NCBI GenBank assembly: GCA_958450325.1
Contig: OY288242.1
Location: 25,798,474 to 25,862,473, forward strand
Direction of reading: 5' to 3'
DNA from: Agrostemma githago
Taxonomy: Eukaryota; Streptophyta; Magnoliopsida; Caryophyllales; Caryophyllaceae
Length of the DNA stretch: 64,000 nt
Shown here: in pieces, positions 23,101 through 36,600 of the stretch
How the letters are laid out: every line of letters starts with the position of its first letter
Numbering within the stretch: position 1 is the first letter of the stretch
Notes under the pieces: generated by a model
Seen by the model: only the letters and a program-made list of their open reading frames with translations
Told to the model about the DNA's origin: nothing
Database searches by the model: none
Position numbers and translations under genes: made by a program

Positions 23101-26100
23101 CACAGTCATGCAGGGAGAAAGTCATGGGAGCACAATACACTCAAAACAATGACTGCCAAATACAATCGTCGATTACATTCTAAAATACACCTCATTATCA
23201 ATTGTTGATTTTAACTCTCAAGGACTTAAGCTTCAAAGAATTGATTGAGCCTAGGGAACCCTCGATTACCGAACCCAAACCTCCATCCTATGTCCGACAT
23301 GGTCTTATGAGTAAAGATGTTAACTCCAATCAACCCCTGATTGTTCTGTTGGTTGTATCCTATGTCCATTCTTCTCTTGGCCATCAAGCAAGATGGTCCG
23401 GTTCGTCCATCAGGTATTTTCCGTTGGTTGATATAATTGGAGCCAAATGATGTTTGAATGGGCAAGTTTAGAGGAAAAACGAGACAAAGTTCCGTTGTTT
23501 GGCAAAATTGGAGGCAAATGAGGATAACAAACTTCACCCAAATGATCCACTGAAATACTTCAAAAAATCTTGATTCACATGTACAGGACATAGGGTGATG
23601 CCTATTTACAAAAAGACACCAAGTGTGTGAAACCCATTTACGAAAAGTCACCACGGGATGATGCCCATATACAGAAGAAGATTAAAAATATTAAGGTCAC
23701 AAATTATCATAATTTATACAATCGATTAAGAGGACTTGCTCCTGACTATACGGTAATCTCAATTAGGCTTAAATGGAACTATTGCCACATGAAAGCAACC
23801 TCATTAAAAAAACAATGATTCCTTTCGTATCAAGTACACCAAGTAGCCATAAGACCTACTTCAACACTGCACAAATCTAAAAAAAACTCCTCTTCTTCCA
23901 AGCTAGAAGAATAATTTTCACTTTAGGGTGAACACTACATACACCAAATAGAGACGGTTTTACGATTACGATACCAAAGGGCAAAAGACCAAAACATGAT
24001 TGCCAGTAGCCACATAATATTGGCTTTCCAAAATGAAGCTTCTACCTTAACCACGTCTGTAGTTCTAAATATTAGCAAAACCAATATGTGAGCGAGTTAT
24101 AAAGGTTTCTGAGGTCACCATGACCGCATTTTGAGGTGATAATGGACATATTTAATGAGGTTAAGTCATGACAACCAACACCGCGAAGTGACCGAAACCA
24201 ATAGGAGTATTTAATACTATGACCATGTCTAATGTTAGAGTTTTACCATCTTAAATTTGGGTCAATGCATAAAAAAAAGTCAATGGGCTTGCCCTTGCCA
24301 GTAAGTTTCGAGAGGTAGGTCTTTTGTGAGCCCTACTTTCCTAGTATATCCCTTCTTTACTCTGCTCAAGTAGATCCTTTACATTACTTCCTCCCATCCA
24401 ACCCAAACCTTACATAGGGTTTTTCACAAGTTCTAAGAAAGTATGCAAAAACTAAGGGTATTATTAGTAATTCACAAGGTCTTATATGGGCCCCAAAATA
24501 AAGTGGTTAAAACGTAATGGCATTTTGTGTAAATAGAGGAAAGACATGAGAATTACTCCTTTCGTTCATATCCAAAGGGTACGTTTCACTTTTGCACGAG
24601 GTTTAAGAAAAACTTGAAATACTATTAAAGGTACAATAATCTGGGACAAATTAGTACTCCCTCCATATTCTTGAATAAGCCCCATTGGGTTTGGCACAAG
24701 AATTAAGAAAAGTGTTAAAGGTAAGGGTAGTGGGCATCTTTATTATTAAATGATTAAAAAGTAATTATGTGAGAGAAGAGAGATAATGATGATAAATTAA
24801 TGGGAGAGTACATGTGGGGCAACATTATAAGGGTGATATAGTCATTTGATAAGATAGAAATTTGCCTTATTGAGAAATGGGGCTAACCAAAAAAAAGTTC
24901 ATATAAGGAAAGTGGGGCTTATTCAAGAATAAGGAGGGAGTATTTAATTATCCAAATGTAGTATTACAATGGCATATTGTGTAAATATGCTAGTAAACTA
25001 AGGACAGTTTGGTCCAAAAATGGACTAAAAAGGAAATGGATCAATTGGATTTGAACGGCCCAAAAAAGAATACATACCCTTTGGATATGAACGGAGGGAG
25101 TATAAAGTTTTTTTTTCCAAAAAGGAATGTAAAGTTTGGATTTGATGGTTTGTTTATATACTAAGTACGGAGTATAAGCTTTGGATTGGACTCCAATAAA
25201 AAAACACGCTTAGACCCAAATGCACAAGTGATTATGAGGTACTTCAAATGTTGGCCAAATAATTGTCTTCTAAGGCAAAAAAAAATCAACAGTGAAAATA
25301 ATGATAACAACAATCCTACATTCCTATCTCAAACTGTACAATAAATTAATTAATCATGCTTGTAACAAATAAACGTTTGATAACAAACCTCGGCTATGGA
25401 CACTCGATTGATAGCAATCAGGTCATATATCAGGTATCTTCTCTCCTGTTTCTCAGGGCTTATGGTATCAATAATCATTTCTCCATCGAGCAATGTAAAC
25501 TGGTGGAACTGAGAGAGGGATGAAATCAGCCATCTTAACAGAATGTGCATTAAAGAACGTTTGTTCTCAGTTAAAAATAATTCAGAGAAAGGGAAGTCCA
25601 CAATCACATACTTCCGCCATATTTTTGCAAGGAAATCTCATCTGCACCCTCCGAAATTTAAAATTTCGATCTACTAGGAAACAGCCGTCAGACGACAGCA
25701 GTAACATGTATCTTGTTCCATCAGCTTTCCAAGTAGCATAGTAATAACGTTGCCTAAGCAGTTGCAGGTTCTCTCTGTTTCAAGACCACACGCTGTCAAT
25801 AATTAAATTCAAACCAACAGTACATGAAATCATTTTTATAAGAATCTTTTAGAGCAATAATATAGAGCAAGACACTTCAGTCAGCAAACTGCTAATCCGT
25901 CAAGAACTTGCTGTAAACAAGCGTTGGACTTTCACTGCTAATGTGGTCGGCAAACATGGACCATCATTAGGGAAATTAAAAGAGAGACAAAAAGAGGCGA
26001 AGCAAAAAAATTAAGAAAGCAACAAAGGGCAAAAGGGGGCAAAATTAGAAACTGTAAACAACGTAAAGTGAATTGGTGAGAGTGTGAGGCCAAAGAAAGA

Positions 26101-27578
26101 AGAAAAGGGTGTGAAACCACGGAAAGGTGGGAATGGCAAATGAAATATGAAAGAGAATGTGAAAGATCCTTGGAATGTGAAAGATCCTTGGAATGCGAAA
26201 GATCTACTCTCTACTTGGAAGAAGAGAAGGTTGGATTCCAGGAGTTTGGAAGGTGGTTCCTTTGACTATATGATGGTGCACTTCGATTGAAAGAAACCAC
26301 TGTATTTTTGAAGATGTTGCCTCTTTGCATTAAGAGTTCAAGCTTCATTTTTTTCAAGCTATTACTCTGTATGTAACTAGAACCATATACTTCACCCACT
26401 CAGAACTTGTCTACTGGAATACCAAAACAGTTTCAGAATGCTCTACACTTCTAGGATAAGTACCATAAAACGAACCAAAGTTATGACAGTTATCTTTTAT
26501 AAAGCTTCATTCAAGCACAATGAAAACACAATCTGAGACCACATAACAATCGCAGATAACCTACACCCCAGAAGTTATAAAGGAAACAGAACTAATCTGC
26601 TACATACAAGAACCCATAACAAAAGTGGATCATGCCCCCAACCTGTCAAGTGATACTGGATGAGACCCTGGAAAATATGAATGTCCCCTTGTCTGCAACA
26701 AAAATATGTAGTAGTAAGTATTATGATTGGATAAGGTGGAGCAACTGGAGCTTTGGAAAATAAAAACTTATTGGACAACAGGAACAGCTCAAAAACAAGG
26801 CAGGTATAAGGCTATAAGAGACAGCTGCAGAAAGCAATATTTGTACCAGTAAAAGATACTTCTATATTTGTAGTTCAGCACAAGACAATAAACTGGATAC
26901 GAAGTGTCAAGAATGTAACATATAGAATTTAAATGTCTAAAAATGAAAATATTAAATGTTTAAGCATGAATATGACTAACAAACGACTTAGTTAAACTAA
27001 ATTATTAAATAGCGTGGTATTTACAACTTAAAAAAGTGTTCATCTCCAACAACATACCCTTACTCAACATTTACATGAACATTAACAGTTGGTTATGACA
27101 TGGTTCTTCCCATTTAATTTGTCTCCTTAGCTCTATTCCCCCGCCTCTCAACAAAAACAAAAATCCTGCCGAACTTCTTTAAGTTTCCCAGTTTTTACAT
27201 GGTGTTACAACTTCAAAGACATGATTCTTTGGAAGAAATTGAGTCTCCTTTCCTGAATTCAAGCAAAAATTATTCAAACCGGTTTGGGCTTAAATGGATT
27301 TGCAAGGAATTGGAGTTTTTACTTCGCCAAGAAGTAGTTGTGCAAAAAGAAATAAAAGTACATGTGCAATGAGGGGTAAAGCGAATGAAAATTATCGGAG
27401 TATATGGGAAAGAGAGAACGTTCAGTGTTTGACAGATCCTTCACAAGGGCATATACAGAGTCAAAAAAAAAAAAAACCATTTATTAGAGTGTATGGAAAG
27501 AAAACATACAGGCTGTCCCTGATTCAACAAAAGGGAACACCGGGATGAAACGAAAATGATTGAGAAAAGAATGCAGAC

Positions 27579-27661
<83 letters not shown>

Positions 27662-30600
27662 GGTTCAAATAAGGGCAACATGTTTCAGTAAGTGTATATT
27701 AAAGTTAATATCACTCTTATACTCTCTTTCAGAAGTGAAGGGGGTGAGGATAAGGGGACAATTTGCATCAAACATCAGTAAAAAGAACTCAATATCCAAA
27801 TTAGGAAACAAAAAACAAGTCCACTAGAAAAATTGCAGCTTGAAGAGAGACAACATACTGGCGCAGGTAGCTTGAGCATGTCCAAGCAGAATCTACGCAA
27901 TTGAAATTCTTGTTCATCAGGTATTTTATCGCCTAGAACGTCATCATTGGTCATCATCACTGTATCTTCCTGTTTCTCCTGTTAAAACAAACAAAACTAA
28001 TATATGTTGACAATCAAGAAAGCTTACGAAAAAAGAAATCTGAAACATCTGAACAAGTTCTTGTTGTTGCAAGTAACATAGTATAGTGATAAGAGAAAAC
28101 AATGGGGATGATGCCACGCACAAAAAGGCAGCAAGGGAGTCACCCATATGCAGAAGGAGAGCAAAAAGATTAAATATTCACAAAAGGAGACAAGAAAATT
28201 AAGTTTTGAAGATATCAGGAGTCTAAACAAGAGAAGACGTGTCTACGAGAATGACACACTTGACTCCCATTATACAATAAACAAAAAAATGGAATACAAA
28301 ATTGTTGATGTGTAGAACCAATGTCATAAAATATGATGATTCTTAAGTTCCGAGTACACCACCAAATAGACAAGGGATTATACAATAAACACACAAAAAT
28401 GGAACATAAATTGTTGACGTGTAGAAGCAACATCATCAAAAATATGATTAATCTTTAGTTCCAAGTACATTGCCAAATAGACAAGGGATTCATCTGCAAG
28501 ACTTCGGCAATAACACTTTTTCCATCCTTCTCTTCCAAGTGGAGAAATCATCTACGGCCTTCTGTGATTAACCCGATACAGGGCAAGGAGGAATAATGAT
28601 AAGTGCTACATTTAAGGGCAAAACAACCCCCTAAATACTTTATCTGCTTGGCACAAAGTTTCAGCAACATTCAAGACTCCTTTGCCCTCAACCACTATTT
28701 TAACACAATTACTTCACCTAACATCAGCTCTTGGCTAGGTGTGATGGTGGTGATTGTGTGAACCCTGTCATTGGAGTTGGCTGATAATGTGTCATGGTGC
28801 CATCATGGTAGTCAAGTGTTCTGGTAGCTACGTGGAATGAGGAGAGAAGATAGTGGTGGTTCGTGTATGATCAGGTGGAGGGATGGTGGTGGCTGGTATG
28901 GGGTCAGAGGGAGCGGGTGTGAAGGGAGGGTGGTGGTGTGGGATGAAGGTGACTTGTGTGCCTGTGAATGATGGGAGGAGGGTGAGTGAGGGGCAGTATA
29001 GTCTTTTCAATCCTTTTACTAAAAAAATAGCAAAAAAAATGGGAAGCAAAAAAAAAGAGGAAGCGTACAAATAATAATGGTCGTAGTAACTAATAGGGTC
29101 ATGGGATCAACAATAAACCAATAACTCAAACAATGACAGATGCAATAATTCTTATATTTTAACCGAGAGGAGAAACAAATCGCCAGATTCTGTACTAACA
29201 CAGTCAAATCAAAATCTTTATAAGTTCCAGTTAAAGTGGTGTAGCCTTCCGCTAAAAATGTCGATACCAGGTAAGTAGTACATACATTGATGGGCGCATA
29301 AGGAACACCATCATCGTCTTCTGGTAGGGCTTCACCATTCAGATCAAAGTCAGAAGACCTCTTCCACTCAGGGGTAGATGGGCAGATAACCACATCTGGT
29401 TTGGTTTCATGGTAAAAAGCGTATAATGAATCAATGTAGTCGTGTTTGTAGATCCCTGGAGGACGCACTTTGGCAAATTTTTGTATAGCCTGTGCACAAG
29501 AAGAAATTACATCAATAAATTTCCTAGTTTGGTGTGTACAAAAATAAAGGAACAAATCAAGATCTGGATGCAAGTACAAGTTGATAAAAAAAATGTGGGA
29601 TCAGAAATCATAATGACCATATCATATGATAAGAAGGAAATTTCAAGTAAGAATCTTATTCATGGACTTCAAGTAAAGAAACCAAGATGTTTATTTGTGG
29701 ACACCGAAAAAAAAGACACCGTGTTTATTCATGGACATAGGGAGTACAAATCTAAGCTAGTAAGAGCAATGAGCCACGGACAAAGGACAAAGTAGAACAA
29801 AACCGTCACTGACCTCAGTTACTGTACTAGCTTGCTGTGTTCGCATCAGATAATGAACTATCATATAACCAGTACGATTGTGTCCATGAGTACAATGAAG
29901 GAATACACGCTTCTTGGGCTGCCTCTCACTTTGATTGAATATATATTGTGCAACCTACAATTAATTACAAGTTACAGCTGCACCTTTCGGCAAATAGAAA
30001 AACTATGTACTCCAACAGATATGGGAAAAAAAATGTGATGGGTCCTCTTGAAATCATAGGATATTTACCACAAATAGAAGGGAAACCAATAACTGCCTGC
30101 TATTATTAAATAGTTTAGAATGAAATAACAGGGAAATTTGTGGGTTTAATCACTGTATTGAATGACATTAGAAAACACCAGGTAATATGCACTCAAAATT
30201 GCTGTAAACAGATCTTACAATATTAAATAGTAGACCTGGCAAAGATCGGGTCGTGTCATGTTTGTGTTCATGTCATAGGTAAACGGGTCACGAATCCCTC
30301 AACCCAAACCCAACCCATTTAAGTTTTGTGTCGTGTTCGTGTTGACCCACTTACATAAATGGGTCATTAAGCCTCAACCCAAGCCCTTTTAATTTCGTGT
30401 CAGGTTCGTGTCGTGTTTTAATTTGAAGTCTGAAGGTAGGAAAGAAAAGATATGAGTGGTGTAGAGAAAAAAAAGATAGGAAACTGAAGGTTTTAATTTG
30501 GAGATTAGGACTGCACCAACTCAAAAGCCTCAATCCACAAATTATTGTTTAGATAAGAAGATACTAAGTTCCAGTTGTCTAGTTTTTAGAGGAAAATGAA

Positions 30601-33600
30601 ATGGAAAAGGAAGATTAAATTGAAATCAATGATCAGTGAAGAAAGTAAGATATAATAGCAAGGGATTGTTTGGTATTCGGGAAAGGGACAGGGACAGGGA
30701 CAGGGACAGGGAAACAAAATGATTCATACCCTTTTTATAGCCAAACGAATAAGGGTGTGTTTGGTTAAAGGGTTATAACAAAGGGAAAGGGAATCAAGTT
30801 ACATCATTCCCTTTGTAGGTGTTTGTTTACCCCTAAACCCTAAACTGTATAAACCTAAATATATATTTTTTTAAAACACCCACCCACAGCACCAAAATGC
30901 CCTCCTTCACCCCCGAAAACATCACATGCGGTGTTACCAAGGATGGGGTAGGGCGTTTTGGTGGTGTGTGTGGATGTTTATAGTTGTTAAGGTAAATTCT
31001 AAAGTTTGGTGGGGTGAGTTTCGAAGGGTTGCGAGGGTCTCGGAACGGGAGTGGTCTCACACGTCGGCAGTAAGAGACTCGTCGGCATCCGGCGACCTCA
31101 AGAGTGCTGGCGATGGATAAATTGTGGTGGTTGGTGTCAAACGGTGGTGGTTAGGGTCGAATGGTGGCAATGGTGGTTGTTGGATTTCATCATTTTGACT
31201 CCCATCCCCTTGTAATTTCAAACCAAACAACAAGGGAGATCTAAGGGGATTTCTTTCTTATCCTTTCCATTACCCTTGTTTCTCATTGTTATTCGTTTTC
31301 CCTTGTAATTTCATGTTCTCTTTTCCTTTTTCCTTTTTCCTTAAACTCCTTTACATCCTTACCCCTCAACCCCCGGTATTTCATTCCCTTGTAATTTCAA
31401 ACCAAACAAGAAGGGAGATCTATGCGATCCTTTATTTTCCTTTCCATTACCTTTGTCTCTCATTCTTATTCTCTTTCCCTTTACCTCTAAACTCCTTTAG
31501 AGTCTACGGATGGCAATGGGTCCGGGACCCTACTCGGACCCGCCGGGTCTTACCCTAATGGGTTGGGTATGGGTCCTCTTTTTTTAGACCCTGCGGGTAC
31601 GGGTCGGGTATAGGTCTTTCAAAAATATTTCGGGTCCGGGTCCGGGTCCGGGTCCTAGAAATTAGACCCCGACCCGACCCTTTAAATTAAAAAATAAAAT
31701 AAAAATTTACTGAATACTCTCGCATACACTTGACAGCAAATAAAGTGATAAACTCTTTATAGTTCTCCACTCTTCTCCCCTGTTGATTTTCATTTGTAAC
31801 CAAGAGTCAATAGGAAGCTTCATCCCTTTTTAATAGTTTAGTGATTTTAGAATGACAGAGCTATTATATGCACCTGTTGGACATTGATTTTAGAGGTTAA
31901 AAATTATCGAACATTGGACCCGTGAAGGACCCGTACCCATCGGGTCCGGGTAAGGGTCTTAAAATTTTGGACCCTTACGGGTCCGGGTCCAACTTTTGAA
32001 GTCTAGGTCCGGGTCCGGGTCCGGGTCCAGGTCCGCCCAGACCCGGTCCATACCCGCCCCATTGCCATCCCTACCCTGAAACCCTACCCCGGTATCCCAT
32101 TCCTTTTCCCCCATCAACCCAACATCACTCTCACCCACCATTGAAAAGCCTCTACCACCATGAGTACTACCAAACTCCTACCACAACCACCACTACTTAT
32201 GTTGTCATATCACCGGCAAACCATCTCCCCTCGCCGGCACTCCCACCAAACACCCGCCAAACGTCATCCCTTCATACAAATATCCAACCACCATTACTAA
32301 AACTACCAACTCGAAACCCGTAAAAACCTCCCCTACCACCCGAAATCCGCTTCCCCGTCCATAACATCACCAAATTTCAAACTGTGTGTTTTCGTGGGTG
32401 GAGGAGCGGCGGTGGTGGGAGAGGGTTTCAAGGTTTTTTTTGGGTGAGCGGTTGCAGTGGTAGCGGTGGGAGGTTCGCATAGAGAAAGAAACTTCCAATG
32501 AGTTTGAAAGGGACGGAAAGCTGACGACGACTGTGGGGTGGATTGACGACAGTGTGGTTGGACAATCAACAAGGTGGTATTAGTGGTGATTTAAAATGGA
32601 TGGTAGTTTATCTAAGTCAAGTAAAGATTAAATTCAAAGGCATGTTCAAGTGAAACCATTTGTCCAAATTTCGATCACATCTCATATTCATCTCATTCTT
32701 GCCTTAACATATTACCCCTAGAATATATAATTGCATTGATTTATACTCTTTTAGTAGTGTCAAAAGGAGAAGGGGGTGGGACACAAACATGAGACATGCA
32801 ATCACCTTTGGGCTTGCCACTAACAACAAGCTTAGTATTTCCAGAGTTTTGATTGAATTTAAGGAAATAAAATCACAAGAGGCTCAACATCATGATTCAC
32901 ATGTTCAACACTTATTCACTATTTGAGAGCTAGGATTTAGGAGAACAGCATATCATCAGAAATGTTATTCAAAAAAGATGTTGAACACTTAGAAATCGAG
33001 AATGTAGCAAACGCCTTACAAAAGATGAAGCCAATACCATGCATGAACCCGCTCAACTTACCTCGAAAACAAAAGTATTTACAGCTTCATTATCAGGTAC
33101 GGAATCACGTCCTTGGCACCGAATCTACAGAAATCCAGAAATTAGGAAGCTGAAAAAATACTGCAAATCACAGTTTAAAATAAACCAATAGTCTCGAAAA
33201 AAACCGTACCTTCATATACTTAATACCTTCTTTCTTAAAGTCACTCGTTGAGTAATAACGATCTGTATTCGTTAAGTCAACCACCATACCAATCTGGCAA
33301 AATAAGCTTAATACTATTAATTCATCAAAACCAATTATAAATATTAACAATTTAACATCACACGTTGAAACTAAACAAACACAAATATATATGGCCCGTA
33401 ACCCTAACAACAACATAACAATTTCCAAGTGCCTCAAAAGCTTTCGTTTATGGCCATGTAAGGACGTCTAAATTGCACCTATTGAATACTATGTCACAAA
33501 ATATGAAGCACTTACAAGTATTATTAAAGCAATTAAGACGTTAAAGAGAAGGAGTCATGTCCAATTTAAATGAATGTACATTACTAGACTATCCTGGAAC

Positions 33601-36600
33601 TGATGATGATAAGATCTCCCTGCAACTTTATTAAAAGAACAATGCTTACCAAGATGATATAATAATATGTCTGTTTAGAGGCATTACAAGTTCACCTGAC
33701 CTGAGAAACCGAGACTACCCAAATTTGATGAATCATATCAGACTTTACTCAAAAGCTAACCGATGGCCAATGGAACACGAAATGATATGAAATGCAAACT
33801 GACGTGGCCTAAGGCGCCCCACCCAAAGGTAACCGATAACCGATAAACCAGGAATGCCATGAACCGTAACCGGTTTGACCTAACTTGGAGGCAAACCGAG
33901 AGCTGATACAATCCGAAATGACATGAATCGAACCGATTGTGACTCGACCACAACAAACGAATAGCCTCATTCACCTAACACTTGAGCTGATTTATTGTTC
34001 AACCTGATCCAACAATACAATTATGGTCTTGACTCGCGAATGACCCAAAACTGAACCCAACTCAACCACATCAAGCATGCTCACACAAAATAAACCAATT
34101 CCTTAATGGCCAACCTCGTCCGGACTTGAACTAACTCGTTACAAATATTAAGCCGAGTGACCCGACCCCTAAGTAACTAACTTCGGACCTGACTAGACCC
34201 GATTTAGTATTTTGACTTGACCAAACCCGAGCTCATAATACCTTGACCCAAGTGACCCGATTGACACCTCCATGTCTATTCTGTGTAAGGAAAAAAAGAA
34301 TCTCACTCCAACCACACACATCGAAAATAGTTAACACCACTCACGTTCCCTAACTCTGTTATTTTAATGACGTCAAAATTTAAATTTGATGTGATTAATA
34401 ACCACATTATGACGCACTCAATTTTCTTGACAAAATCCAATGAACCTCAACAACAAAACATGAACAACATTACAAAGAAGTAATAAATGTTTCCAAGCCT
34501 CCCAATTTTTTCATCGCATAAAACAATTGAACCCAGTGTTACCGGCACAATCAATGTGGTTGAAGACTCTTCTAAGTTTTAATTTTAACCAAAACCTATA
34601 CCTTCTTATATACTCATAATAGCAAACGAAAACAACCTAGTGAGCCCATCATAAAGATATTGCAACTGAAAACAGACAGTTGTCTACCACGTTGTCCACG
34701 CACAAACATTGGAATTATTTTTCACTTGACAATATCCAAGGTCACCATCTCACTCGTCTCCCAATCATAATGAGACTGGCACATGGCGATGCCGAAAAGA
34801 TATTTGCGTCCTTCGCTCAATTTAAGTGAAAACAAACATAAAAGCGCAACACAACAGATAATATTTTTTTGAACAAAAAAACTGGTTAAATTCTGGGTAA
34901 AAACAAGCACGATAACATATATTACCTTGGCTCTATATTGTGCATGAAGCACCTAATAGGATACTTCAAACATACGTAAGAATATAAGATCATCATCAAA
35001 CTAAAACAAAAGAGAGAGAATCGTGTGCCAGGTGAAAGCGTAAATCACACACTTAAACCGATTGCCTCCCCATTGACTGAAAGCCAACATGACGGTCAAC
35101 AACCATAACAAAAAAAGGAGAAAAGCAATCACCACAATAAAGGTGTTTATAACTTGCACATGCACCTATATTCATACCAAATTTCCAAGAGAGAATCTCC
35201 TCCACAAAGATACAAACCATCATGGATACAAGAATGATATAGGCAAACTAATCAACTAAGCCATTAAATATAAGTTATCTGTTCAAATCACTACTTTAAC
35301 CACCAAAAAATGAAACTGGAGCACATATAGAAGCTCTTCTTAGAATATGTAGTGAGGCACTAAACAAAATTACCAGCACAGGTATTAAATAATTACTTAC
35401 TTTGAAATTCTTTACTCTTGACATGTGAAAAACTTGACGGAACGAATATCTTTTACCAGGAACAATGCAATCATTAAAAGTCTCATCAAGTGGTACTTTA
35501 GATGGGACAATAAAAGCAATTTCCAGACCAAAGTTTGGACAATCCAGCCAGCCTGAAATACACAGTGCTTGGTTTAACAAAGAATCTCATAGAAAAAAGA
35601 TGTATTGAAAAAAGCCCAGAACCAGAGAAAAAGTTTGTGTACTGCACAATGATATAAGACATACTACCACCATTTCACTAAGATCTTCCTCCTTTCCATT
35701 TTAGGTCTTTTCTCTAAGATCTCTCTCTTTCTTTTGACACGGAATACATGGCTAATTGATGTGTCGTAATAGTATAGCTATTTTACCCCCATTCCTTGGT
35801 GGATTTCTTGGTCGAAATGTGCTCTTTGGAGCCATTTCTTCTAACGTTTTGCTTCTAGTGGTGTTCTCGTAGGTTTTTGTGCTTCACAGGTATTTTGACA
35901 CAATTAGACCCATATACAGAGGGACGTGAAGCAAAGACGAGTCTTACACCACTACGTGATGGCAGCTGTGAGCCAAATATTCGATTATCTAGGCCCGAAA
36001 CGAAACCAAGCCCAATAATATGAGCCTTTTTTACCCACTATGGATGGGGGCCGGCCGGTCTAGGACAAGGGGTCGGCGGCCGGCAGTACTGGGCACATGT
36101 GGGCTACTTTTCCTTATTTTGCTAGCTTTATGGAGATTTATTTCTTAGAGGCCTCGGCGCCTACATGTAGCAGGCCCGGCTTTACATTTAGTCTCGTGTT
36201 TTGAATTTTGCTGAAGTACTTTGTTTAGGGATTATTAGAAGTACGCTTTTCATAAGAAGAAACCATAAGTACAATTAGCATTCGACTTTTCCTTTCCTTC
36301 AAGCTAACAATTGATTTGACTACGATTTGATCCGGTAATTTTAGTTTAGTTCAAGTTTATTTCTTTCGATCATTGGTTATTTGTTAATTGTTGCTTATTT
36401 GTTATCAAGTTGATCTGAGTAGTTAATTCCTTCACTAGGGTCAAGGGAGATCGATGAGTAGTAATTAAGATCGTGTTTGAATACTTGTTGAATGCGTACC
36501 TATGCTAGTTTCTTATTTACATGCTTTAAAAGGCGATTAACTTGTTAAAGGTCACAACTTGTTAATCGATCTAGGACATTTCATAGCCGAGTTGATGCAT

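Larger units (their letters stand above)
20136..26692 (-). other. Exons 9-17: guanylyltransferase domain of the capping enzyme
   Basis: Residues about 338-676. All expected nucleotidyltransferase motifs are visible. Motif I is KADGTRY (Lys370 forms the GMP adduct). Motif III is LLDGEMIID (416-418 DGE). Motif IIIa is RRYLIYD (431-437), motif IV DGLIFQ (517-522) and motif V LLKWK (536-540). The OB-fold motif VI region is WVCMRVRVDK (605-614). The C-terminal tail LPMYADRIRIDS ends in a basic stretch KKGKPPPGKMERI. Nothing is missing. Confidence 0.93.
27859..35552 (-). other. Exons 3-8: RNA 5'-triphosphatase domain of the capping enzyme
   Basis: Residues about 83-337. The domain starts GWLDCPNFGLEIAFIVPSKV and runs through VVDLTNTDRYYSTSDFKKEG. 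The cysteine-phosphatase signature HCTHGHNRTG follows, with Cys203 and Arg209 as catalytic residues. RPPGIYKHDYIDSLYAFYHE comes next, then an acidic linker (DLNGEALPEDDDG) to the second domain. This is the metazoan/plant type of RNA triphosphatase (dual-specificity-phosphatase fold), not the metal-dependent fungal type. Exons 4 and 5 are separated by only 85 bp, whereas introns 3 and 5 are 2-3 kb and full of transposon debris. Confidence 0.93.

Noticed and set aside
27441..27681. ORFs of repeated Ile-Tyr and Ser-Leu
   Set aside because: They are translations of the (AT)n-(AG)n microsatellite.
28828..29074. Pro/Thr-rich or Gly-rich ORFs next to exon 7
   Set aside because: GGTGG/CCACC simple-sequence intron DNA. 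The real coding exon ends at 29286.
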